NCBI RefSeq assembly: GCF_042654245.1
Contig: NZ_JBHSGI010000002.1
Coordinates: 372,001-436,000, forward strand
Reading direction: 5' to 3'
DNA length: 64,000 nucleotides
Origin: Seohaeicola_A nanhaiensis
GTDB lineage: Bacteria > Pseudomonadota > Alphaproteobacteria > Rhodobacterales > Rhodobacteraceae
The notes under the pieces were generated by a model. That model searched no databases, had not been told where the DNA came from, and saw only the letters and a program-made list of their open reading frames with translations. The position numbers and the translations under genes are program-made. Shown here in pieces: positions 36,733-44,321 of the stretch (positions are counted from its first letter, which is position 1; each line of letters starts with the position of its first letter).

Positions 36733-37211
36733 CAGGCTGTCTCCCTCATTTCGGCAGCGGCGGCCTGCACCGCGCGGACAATCTTGTCATAGCCGGTACA
36801 GCGGCAAAGATTCCCGGCCAACCAATAGCGGATCTCGGTCTCGGAGGGGTCGGGATTGGTTTCCAGGAGGTTCTTGGCCGCAACCAGGATACCGGGCGTA
36901 CAAATCCCGCATTGCAGTGCGGCATGTTCAATGAACTGGCGCTGCAAAGGATGCAGGCCATCGCTGCTGGCCATGCCCTCGATAGTCTCTACCTTCTTGC
37001 CCTGCGCCTCCACGCCCAGAACGAGGCACGAACAGACCAGCGTGCCGTCCAGGATAACCGAACAGGCGCCACAGTCGCCGGTGCCGCAGCCTTCCTTGGC
37101 TCCGGTCAGGTCAAGCTGATTGCGCAGGCAGTCGAGCAGGGTTTCGCGCGGATCGCAGAGGAACTCGGTCGCATCGCCGTTGACGGTTGTGGTGACGTGA
37201 ATCTTGCTCAT
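36732..37211 (-). CDS. Molybdenum hydroxylase 2Fe-2S subunit (CoxS family)
   Basis: 159 residues binding two 2Fe-2S clusters. The plant-ferredoxin-type cluster is in GCGTGDCGACSVILDG with a later Cys. The second, helical cluster uses CGICTPG and NLCRCTGYDKI. Both are complete. It overlaps the FAD-subunit gene by four bases and the large subunit by one, the classical M-S-L order. Electrons pass through it from the Mo site to FAD. Confidence 0.95.
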   Translation of the reverse strand: MSKIHVTTTVNGDATEFLCDPRETLLDCLRNQLDLTGAKEGCGTGDCGACSVILDGTLVCSCLVLGVEAQGKKVETIEGMASSDGLHPLQRQFIEHAALQCGICTPGILVAAKNLLETNPDPSETEIRYWLAGNLCRCTGYDKIVRAVQAAAAEMRETA

Positions 37212-38074
37212 GCACTGGCTCCCTTGGCTCGGTCATAGGCGATGCGGGCGGCGCGTCTGGCAAGAACCCCGGCCACCTCGGTGCGAAATTCGATGGTGCC
37301 TCGCTTGTCGTCGATCGGCTTGCAGGCGGCGCTGGCGGCGGCGGCAAGCTTGTCCAGCGCTGTCTCGTCCAGTGTCGTACCCTCTATGGCCTTGGCCGCG
37401 TCAGGTACCAAGATCACAGTCGGCGCCACTGCCCCAAGCGACACTCTTGCAGTGGAAATCGTGTCTCCGTCGAGCACGATGTTCACCGCGCATCCGACCA
37501 CCGCAATGTCCATCTCGGTGCGAGGAATGAAACGCAGATAGGCGTCGCCACCATTCTTGCCGCGAGGCGGCAGCGTGATGGCCGAGATCAGCTCACCGGC
37601 CTTCAGCGAAGTCTTGAACGGGGCTGTCGGGATCTCCTCGACCGCAACCTCGCGTGTGCCGTCCGGACCCATCACGGTCACGGTTGCGCCAGCGGCGACA
37701 AGACCTGGCACCCCATCCGCAGCGGGCGAGCCGTTGCAGAGGTTGCCCGTAAGAGTAGCGCGACCCTGAACCTGGGTTGAACCGACCAGTTCCATGCCCT
37801 CGACGACACCCGGCCAGTCCGCGACCAATTCTGTGTGACGGCCCAGTTCGATCCCCGAAACCGCGATCCCGATACGCCAGCCTCCGTCTGACGTACGTTC
37901 GATCTCGCGCACGCCCGGAATGTGTTTCACATCGATCAGATCGTCCGGACGCACAGTCCCCGAACGTAGTTGGACCAGCACGTCGGTGCCCCCGGCGAGA
38001 AAACGTGTCACTCCCTCGGCCGCGGCAGAGACTCGCGCTGCATCGGCGAATGTGGTTGGCGTATGATAGCGCAT
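37208..38074 (-). CDS. Molybdenum hydroxylase FAD-binding subunit (CoxM family)
   Basis: 288 residues. FAD-contact motifs are FLAGGTDVLVQLR (about 27-39) and ATLTGNLCNGSPAADGVPGL (about 110-129). The C-terminal CO_deh_flav_C part follows. Start ATG 38074 is preceded by an excellent AAGGAGG site; a longer open frame upstream to 38389 is spurious. First gene of the M-S-L-MoaD series and divergent from the dehydratase gene. Confidence 0.94.
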   Translation of the reverse strand: MRYHTPTTFADAARVSAAAEGVTRFLAGGTDVLVQLRSGTVRPDDLIDVKHIPGVREIERTSDGGWRIGIAVSGIELGRHTELVADWPGVVEGMELVGSTQVQGRATLTGNLCNGSPAADGVPGLVAAGATVTVMGPDGTREVAVEEIPTAPFKTSLKAGELISAITLPPRGKNGGDAYLRFIPRTEMDIAVVGCAVNIVLDGDTISTARVSLGAVAPTVILVPDAAKAIEGTTLDETALDKLAAAASAACKPIDDKRGTIEFRTEVAGVLARRAARIAYDRAKGASA

Positions 38075-38610
38075 GGAACCTCCTTGCCTGGCGCCCGAGC
38101 CATTCGAACCGGGCGGCCGTTGCCCCTGATCAAGCAACGCCCGTCCGGCGGGTGCAAGCAAAAGGACGGCAAAAAGCGCAATAATCTGACAGACGGCAAT
38201 GTTAAGCCGATCCGCAACCGCCGCGCAGCTACCAATTTCCGGCTCATTGCAACCCTGGCGACGCGAAGCGATGGAGTGACTACATCCCAGAGCGCGTCGG
38301 ACATCCGGCGACTCACATGACCACGAATCGTTTGAAATGTCGCTGCGAACCCGGGAGCGCGACGCTCTGGTCGGAGACGCCGACCTCAATAGTCGGGAAC
38401 TTTCGTCTACAGCTCTACCTCAGATTGGAGCAACGTGAGGCAAAGGGAGATTTAAGCTCCGCGTTGACCGATGTAATATAGTAATATATCAGTTTTTTTG
38501 TTTAAGTCTGGCACCGCCCTCTTCGCCCCTTCCATCCCTTTCAGGTGCGCTGGGTTTCGCCGGCGATGCCTGCGCGCATTGCTCAACCGATCCATGGGGA
38601 GGACAAGGGA
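38075..38610. other. Long divergent intergenic region between Mo-hydroxylase operon and dehydratase gene
   Basis: 536 bases without a convincing coding frame. The left part carries the AAGGAGG site of the FAD subunit. The right part holds an AT-rich promoter-like segment (38464-38492), far below the base composition of the neighbourhood, and a GGGGAGGAC ribosome site for the dehydratase. A T7 run lies at 38493-38499. No regulator gene is present here. Confidence 0.7.
38464..38492 (+). promoter_or_regulatory. Candidate promoter/operator for the dehydratase-RraA genes
   Basis: TTGACC (38464-38469), a 17-base spacer and TATCAG (38487-38492) resemble a sigma-70 promoter. Overlapping them is an imperfect inverted repeat, GATGTAATA ... 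TAATATATC (38470-38490), with arms matching at 7 of 9 positions, of the size and AT-richness of GntR-type operators. No regulator is encoded alongside. The assignment rests on pattern only. Confidence 0.5.
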
Positions 38611-40344
38611 ATGGCTCGAAAGACACCGGACGACCTGCGATCGGCGCGATGGTTTGCACCCGACGATTTGCGCAGCATGGGACATCGCTCGCGCGCCATG
38701 CAGATGGGGTGGAGCGGCGAGGACTGGGATGGAAAACCCGTCATCGCAATCATCAATACCTGGTCGGACCTGTCCCCGTGCCACCACCATCTGCGCGACC
38801 GCGCGGAATGGGTCAAACGCGGGATTCTGCAGGCCGGCGGCACACCGGTCGAGATGCCCGTTCATTCCTTCTCGGAGCAATTCCTGAAACCGACTTCGAT
38901 GCTCTATCGCAACATGGGCGCGCTGGAGGTGGAGGAAACCCTGCGCGCCCATCCTATCGACGGGGCGGTCCTGATGGGCGGTTGCGACAAGTCGACCCCT
39001 GCCCTGGTAATGGGAGCACTCAGCGCCGGATTGCCTTTCGTCTTCTTGCCCGCCGGCGCGATGCTTCGTGGCAATTACGCGGGAGAAAAGCTGGGATCCG
39101 GCACCGACGTCTGGAAATACTGGGACGAACGCCGCGCCGGCACCATCGGCAAGGAAGAATGGGATGGTGTGCAAGGTGGCATTGCGCGCAGCTACGGCAC
39201 CTGCATGACGATGGGCACGGCATCGACGATGATGTCGATTGCCGAAGGGTTCGGCCTGACCCTGCCGGGCGCATCAGCGATCCCGGCGCCGGACGCCTCC
39301 CACAAACGGATGGCCGCAGCCTGCGGCCGCCGCGCCGTTGAAATGGTCTGGGAAGATCTGACACCCGACAAGATCGTGACCTGGGCGGCGACACGCAATG
39401 CTGTCACGGTGGCTATGGCGACCGGCTGTTCGACGAATGCGATCATCCACCTGATTGCCATGGCCCGACGGGCCGGCATCCCGCTGACCCTGGATCACCT
39501 CGATTCCATCGGTCGCACGACCCCGGTCCTGGCGAACATACGGCCCTCGGGGAAAGAGTATCTTATGGAAGACTTCTTTTACGCGGGCGGTCTGCCGGCG
39601 TTGATGAAAGAACTCGGCGACAGGCTGGATCTGACTGCAAGGACGGTTTCCGGAAAGACCCTGGGAGAAGACATCTCGGGAGCGGTAAATTACAATTCCG
39701 ACGTGATCCGGTCGCTTTCGAATCCGGTCTATCACGAAGGATCGCTTGCGGTTCTGAAAGGCAATCTCGCCCCAGATGGCGCCGTGATCAAGCCGGCCGC
39801 GATGGACCCCAAGTTCCAGACACACCGCGGCCCAGCCATTGTGGCCGACAGCTACGCCGAGATGAAGGCGATCATCAACGACGAGTCCTATCCGATGACG
39901 CCGGACCACGTTCTGGTCCTGCGCAATGCCGGCCCGCTCGGTGGGCCGGGCATGCCCGAATGGGGCATGATTCCGATGCCCAAGGCTCTGCTGAAACACG
40001 GTATTCGCGACATGGTTCGATTGTCCGACGCGCGGATGTCCGGCACGTCTTATGGCGCCTGCATCCTGCATGTCGCGCCAGAAGCGTACATCGGGGGTCC
40101 GCTGGCGTTGATCGAGACCGGAGATATGATCGAACTGGATGTGCCGAACCGTATTCTTAATGTGGCCGTGTCAGAGGCAGACCTGGCAGAGCGGCGCGCC
40201 CGCTGGACCGCGCCTGCCCCCCGCTATGAACGTGGATATGGCCAGATGTTCATTCAGCACGTCGAACAGGCCGACAAGGGCTGCGATTTCGACTTCCTGA
40301 GAACCGATTTCGGTGCACCGGTGCCGGAACCGGAGATCAACTGA
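38611..40344 (+). CDS. IlvD/Edd-family dehydratase, sugar-acid type
   Basis: 577 residues. Conserved cysteines for the Fe-S cluster are in NTWSDLSPCHHHLRDRAEW (about 50-68), MGGCDKSTPAL (about 122-132) and SYGTCMTMGTASTM (about 193-206). NTWSDxxPC is typical of sugar-acid dehydratases such as L-arabinonate or D-xylonate dehydratase, rather than of dihydroxyacid dehydratase for valine and isoleucine. GGAGG precedes ATG 38611. A 2-keto-3-deoxy acid is the expected product. The RraA-family gene follows after 138 bases. Confidence 0.88.
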   Translation: MARKTPDDLRSARWFAPDDLRSMGHRSRAMQMGWSGEDWDGKPVIAIINTWSDLSPCHHHLRDRAEWVKRGILQAGGTPVEMPVHSFSEQFLKPTSMLYRNMGALEVEETLRAHPIDGAVLMGGCDKSTPALVMGALSAGLPFVFLPAGAMLRGNYAGEKLGSGTDVWKYWDERRAGTIGKEEWDGVQGGIARSYGTCMTMGTASTMMSIAEGFGLTLPGASAIPAPDASHKRMAAACGRRAVEMVWEDLTPDKIVTWAATRNAVTVAMATGCSTNAIIHLIAMARRAGIPLTLDHLDSIGRTTPVLANIRPSGKEYLMEDFFYAGGLPALMKELGDRLDLTARTVSGKTLGEDISGAVNYNSDVIRSLSNPVYHEGSLAVLKGNLAPDGAVIKPAAMDPKFQTHRGPAIVADSYAEMKAIINDESYPMTPDHVLVLRNAGPLGGPGMPEWGMIPMPKALLKHGIRDMVRLSDARMSGTSYGACILHVAPEAYIGGPLALIETGDMIELDVPNRILNVAVSEADLAERRARWTAPAPRYERGYGQMFIQHVEQADKGCDFDFLRTDFGAPVPEPEIN

Positions 40345-40482
40345 TGTTGCAAGGCGCGCGTTGACAGTGGAGGACCGCGGCGTGCCATGGCCGCTTTCGC
40401 CCCGTCGGTTGATCGGAATTTACCAGAAATGCCAGACCCATTCCCTTGAAGGGAGTGAGGTGAAAACCCTGACGAGGACGTA

Positions 40483-41208
40483 ATGACGGATTACCCGCTG
40501 AAACTGGAGACCAAGGCGCGACTGAACCACGTGTCAGTTGCCACTCTGTCCACCGCCCTGTTCAAGCGCGGTTTGCGGCACCAGGTCATACAGGATGTCC
40601 GCCCGGTTGGCGCCAAGGGCCGCAACATGGTCGGCCCCGCTTTCACGCTTCGATATATCCCGGCTCGCGAAGATCGTAACACCCTGGCAGTGTTCCGTAA
40701 CCCCGAACACCCGCAGCGTCATGCCATCGAAACCTGTCCGCCGGGCAGCGTGATGGTGATCGACAGCCGTCGAGACCCGCGCGTCGCCTCGGCGGGCGAC
40801 ATTCTGGTCAGCCGGCTGATGGTCAGAGGTGTAGCTGGGATCGTGACAGACGGTGGGTTCCGGGATGCAATGAACATCGCCAGGCTCGAGATGCCCGCGT
40901 ATCACAGCCGCGCTTCCAGTCCGACCAACCTGACCAACAACGAGGCCATCGATATCAATGTACCGATAGGTTGTGGCGATGTGGCCGTTTTCCCCGGGGA
41001 CATCTTGGTGGGCGACGACGATTCGGTGATCGTTATCCCGGCGGAACTGGCCGATGAGGTCGCTGAAGAAGCGACCGAGATGACGGCCTACGAGGATTTT
41101 GCCCTGGAACAGGTAATGCGTGGTGCGAGCATCATCGGCCTTTATCCGGCTACAAAGGAAGAAAACCTCGCAAGGTTCGCAGAGTGGCGCCGAGCCAACG
41201 GCCGGTAG
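40483..41208 (+). CDS. RraA-family protein (HMG/4-carboxy aldolase type)
   Basis: 241 residues. GVAGIVTDGGFRD (about 117-129) and PGDILVGDDDSVIVIP (about 171-186) are the active-site blocks of the 4-hydroxy-4-methyl-2-oxoglutarate aldolase/RraA fold, including the metal-binding Asp after GGxRD. Stand-alone catabolic members cleave 2-keto-4-hydroxy acids to pyruvate or decarboxylate oxaloacetate; RNase-E inhibitors are shorter. Next to a sugar-acid dehydratase an aldolase role is the better guess. Confidence 0.86.
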   Translation: MTDYPLKLETKARLNHVSVATLSTALFKRGLRHQVIQDVRPVGAKGRNMVGPAFTLRYIPAREDRNTLAVFRNPEHPQRHAIETCPPGSVMVIDSRRDPRVASAGDILVSRLMVRGVAGIVTDGGFRDAMNIARLEMPAYHSRASSPTNLTNNEAIDINVPIGCGDVAVFPGDILVGDDDSVIVIPAELADEVAEEATEMTAYEDFALEQVMRGASIIGLYPATKEENLARFAEWRRANGR

Positions 41209-41241
41209 CGGTCCGACCTCGCGTCCGAAGCGACGTGGTGG

Positions 41242-41886
41242 TTATCGCCGGGCGCGACGCCAGCCGGCGGCCCGGGCTTCAGCCTCGCTGCAGAACCAGC
41301 GCTCGCCCGTATCAGTGGAGATGCGCGTGCGGCCGTAATGCTCTTGTCCGGGAAGATGGTAGATCCGCTCGCCCCCGACAGAGATATTGCCTTTGATCAC
41401 ACAACTGCCAGAGGCTGGCCGGATCGGGCCGGCACGAAATTCGGACGGCTGCTGAAACGCTCCGGCGTGGATCCCGACGCCTCTGAGGTGCGCGACCTTT
41501 TCGTCCAGATCGTAGTCGAATGCATAGCGGCGGTAGGCCAGAGCCCATCCCTCCCGCACAAGATCACGAGCAACATCCTGTCCTTCGACGAAGCATCGCG
41601 CGACGATTCGGTTATATCGATCCGTATCGAGCCTCTCGCAGATTGCCCGTCGACCCTGATACCGCGCGCGGGTCTGTTCCGTGGCCCAGTCGCCACAAGT
41701 CCACATCCGGCCCTGCAGATCGGTGCAAGTCTGGCCGAGTTCCGGTGCATCGATACCAAACAACCGGACCCTTGCACCACCGACGTCCCATGTATCCGCA
41801 TCGACGACGTCGATCCGACCGTGCACATCGGCCCATGTGATGGATGGCAGAATGACGACGAACAGAGCGAGGCAAATCCTTAACAT
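41242..41886 (-). CDS. Secreted thermonuclease-family protein with sunset-like C-terminus
   Basis: 214 residues. A signal peptide (about 1-19) leads to an SNase-like OB fold: VDADTWDVGGARVRLFGIDAPE (about 28-49), RYNRIVARCFV and DLVREGWALAYRRY. The C-terminal domain (about 160-214) reads CVIKGNISVGGERIYHLPGQ, with a later WFCSEAEARAAGWRRA; this resembles the small 'sunset' domain often joined to such nucleases. Probably a periplasmic or extracellular nuclease. Confidence 0.87.
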   Translation of the reverse strand: MLRICLALFVVILPSITWADVHGRIDVVDADTWDVGGARVRLFGIDAPELGQTCTDLQGRMWTCGDWATEQTRARYQGRRAICERLDTDRYNRIVARCFVEGQDVARDLVREGWALAYRRYAFDYDLDEKVAHLRGVGIHAGAFQQPSEFRAGPIRPASGSCVIKGNISVGGERIYHLPGQEHYGRTRISTDTGERWFCSEAEARAAGWRRARR

Positions 41887-41940
41887 CCGGTTGACCTACG
41901 GCCGGGCCGTTAACGGTTCAATCGGACAGTCCGCGAAAGG

Positions 41941-43593
41941 TTAACGCTGTGATGTTTCCCACGCAGGGTTCAGCCAAGGCTCGTCGTTTGCAGGCGGCAA
42001 CGGCGTCCGCCCCAGCAGGTGATCAGAAATTTTTTCTCCGACCATGATCGAGGGCGCGTTGAGGTTGCCGTTGGTGATCCGCGGGAAGATCGAACTGTCC
42101 GCTACAGTCAGGCCCTCGACCCCGATCACTCGGCCTTGGCTGTCGACCACCGCGTTCTTGTCGTTGCGGCGGCCCATGCGGCAGGTGCCGCAGGGATGGT
42201 AAGCGCTTTCGGCATGCTCGGCGATGAAGGCATCGATCTCGCCATCTGACTGAATGGTGGCGCCGGGCTGAATCTCGGCCTTAACGAAAGGAGCAAAGGC
42301 GGGCTGCGCGAAAATTTCGCGCGTAAGCCGCACACAGGCGCGGAAGTCCCGCCAGTCACTGTCCTTCGACATGTAGTTGAAACGGATTATTGGCGCGTCG
42401 GCGGGGTCGGCAGAGCGCAGCGTGACCCCCCCCCGGCTTTCAGACCTCATAGGGCCGACATGCGCCTGGAAACCGTGCCCCTCGGCGGCGGCCCGGCCAT
42501 CATATCTGACGGCAATCGGAAGAAAGTGGAACTGAATGTCAGGATATCGAACACCAGCCCTCGATCGGATGAAACCCGCGCTTTCGAACTGGTTCGAAGC
42601 GCCGAGCCCGGTCTTGGTCATCAGCCACTGCGCACCGATCAGAGCCTTGGATACGACGTTCCAATGCTTGTAGAGTGTGATCGGCTGACTGGACGCCATC
42701 TGAATGTAGACCTCCAGATGGTCCTGCAGATTGGCGCCGACGCCAGGACGGTCGGCAATAACGTTGAGACCCAGCGCGCGCAGGTGCTGCGCGGGTCCAA
42801 TGCCAGACAGCATGAGCAACTTGGGGGAATTGATCGAGGAGGCGGCAAGGACGACCTGGCGCCGGGCCCGGATAGGCGGACGGTCCCTAAGGATGACACC
42901 GGTGGCTCGGCCGTCCACGATCTCGACCCGTTCGACAAAGCCCTTGACCAGCGCACAGTTGGGTCGCTTCAGGGCGGGACGAAGATAGGCATTGGCGGCC
43001 GACCAGCGGCGCCCCTTCCAGATCGTCCGATCCATTGGCCCAAAGCCTTCCTGTTGGTGCCCATTGTAGTCGGCGGTCACCGGATAACCGGCCTGACGCC
43101 CCGCTTCGACGAAGGCATCGAACAACGGGTTCCACCTGGCGCCACGGGTGACATGCAAAGGGCCCTCTGTGCCGCGCCAGTCCGGATCCCCTCCCAAGCC
43201 GCCATCGTCCCACGATTCCATCCGCCTGAAATAGGGCAGCACGTCGGCATAACTCCAGCCGTCCGCGCCCATCTCGGCCCAGTGGTCGTAGTCCAGCGCG
43301 TGGCCGCGAACATAGACCATACCGTTGATCGAAGATGACCCGCCGATGACCTTGCCGCGCGGCACCGCGAGGCGGCGATTGTTCAGATGCGACTCGGGCT
43401 CGCTGGTATAGCCCCAGTCGTAGAGCGACATGTTCATCGGATAGCTCAGCGCGGCCGGCATCTGGATAAACGGTCCCGCATCGCTGCCGCCGTGCTCGAC
43501 TACGATGACCGAGGCGCCGCTTTCGGACAGACGCCATGCCATGGCACAGCCTGCTGAACCGGCGCCGACGATGACGAAATCCGCCTCCATCAT
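41941..43593 (-). CDS. betA: Choline dehydrogenase (GMC oxidoreductase)
   Basis: 550 residues. The FAD dinucleotide motif VGAGSAGCAMAWRL is at about 8-21. VPRGKVIGGSSSINGMVYVR (about 77-96) and DYNGHQQEGFGPM, WKGRRWSAANAYLRPALKR are close to BetA. The C-terminal catalytic His region is YHPCGTCRMG. It oxidises choline to betaine aldehyde at the membrane. The start overlaps the GST gene by four bases. betB (betaine aldehyde dehydrogenase) is not adjacent, so another locus must finish the pathway or BetA does both steps. Confidence 0.88.
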   Translation of the reverse strand: MMEADFVIVGAGSAGCAMAWRLSESGASVIVVEHGGSDAGPFIQMPAALSYPMNMSLYDWGYTSEPESHLNNRRLAVPRGKVIGGSSSINGMVYVRGHALDYDHWAEMGADGWSYADVLPYFRRMESWDDGGLGGDPDWRGTEGPLHVTRGARWNPLFDAFVEAGRQAGYPVTADYNGHQQEGFGPMDRTIWKGRRWSAANAYLRPALKRPNCALVKGFVERVEIVDGRATGVILRDRPPIRARRQVVLAASSINSPKLLMLSGIGPAQHLRALGLNVIADRPGVGANLQDHLEVYIQMASSQPITLYKHWNVVSKALIGAQWLMTKTGLGASNQFESAGFIRSRAGVRYPDIQFHFLPIAVRYDGRAAAEGHGFQAHVGPMRSESRGGVTLRSADPADAPIIRFNYMSKDSDWRDFRACVRLTREIFAQPAFAPFVKAEIQPGATIQSDGEIDAFIAEHAESAYHPCGTCRMGRRNDKNAVVDSQGRVIGVEGLTVADSSIFPRITNGNLNAPSIMVGEKISDHLLGRTPLPPANDEPWLNPAWETSQR

Positions 43594-44243
43594 CCGGCCT
43601 CCGGATCGGCGAGAACACTGTAGTCCACCATGACGTGTTCCCGATAGGCGGGACGGTCGGTGAGCCGCTGGTACCAGGCCTCGACGTGCGGGAAGCGCAG
43701 GCGCGGCACGTCGATGGAGAACCAGCGGTAGAGAATGTGGCCTGCTATGATATCGGCCATCGTGAGATCAGAACCCAGAAGGAACGGCTGGCCGGGAGCA
43801 AGCAGATCATCGACACGGGCGAGGTGGACCTGAAAATCGGAGATGGCTTGGTCGAGCGCAGACTGGTTTCGCTTTGCGGCGGCAGTCCGGACGCGCGGCC
43901 AGAAGATCGGCACGGTGAAGCGCGCACAGAGCTCGGTCTTGGCCCATTCGGCCCACATATCCACGCGCGCGCGCGACTTCGGATCAGTCGGCCAGAATGC
44001 GCCGCCATCACCGTATTGGGAGGCGAGATAGCGGAGAATGGCGCAGCTTTCGAAAACGGCCAGATCGCCATCCCGGATCACCGGCACGCGCGCGTGTGGC
44101 GACAGAGCGCGGAACTCGGACGTGTCGAGCCCGCCAAAGCTGTGCCCGTAGTCCAGTCGGTTACAGGGCAAGCCCATCTCGGCGATGCCCCACATGACGG
44201 CCTGGACATTGGATGAGGTTGCGCGGCCATAAACTGTGATCAT
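43590..44243 (-). CDS. Glutathione S-transferase-family protein
   Basis: 217 residues. The thioredoxin-like N-terminus reads ITVYGRATSSNVQAVMWGIAEMG, with the catalytic Ser/Thr region at 8-12. RVPVIRDGDLAVFESCAILRYLASQYG carries the cis-Pro and the glutathione-contacting ES. The helical C-terminal domain follows. Start ATG 44243 has AGAGG upstream; a longer frame to 44321 is not supported. It sits inside the bet operon between betC and betA, an unusual member. Confidence 0.9.
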   Translation of the reverse strand: MITVYGRATSSNVQAVMWGIAEMGLPCNRLDYGHSFGGLDTSEFRALSPHARVPVIRDGDLAVFESCAILRYLASQYGDGGAFWPTDPKSRARVDMWAEWAKTELCARFTVPIFWPRVRTAAAKRNQSALDQAISDFQVHLARVDDLLAPGQPFLLGSDLTMADIIAGHILYRWFSIDVPRLRFPHVEAWYQRLTDRPAYREHVMVDYSVLADPEAG

Positions 44244-44321
44244 GGCTTCAAGCCTCTGCGGTCGGTTCGGGAATAGTCTGCCACGGCGGTCGGACATTGG
44301 GTGCACAACACAACCATCCAC

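Noticed and set aside
37208..38389. Long form of the FAD subunit starting near 38389
   Set aside because: A perfect AAGGAGG site and the family's usual N-terminus place the start at 38074.
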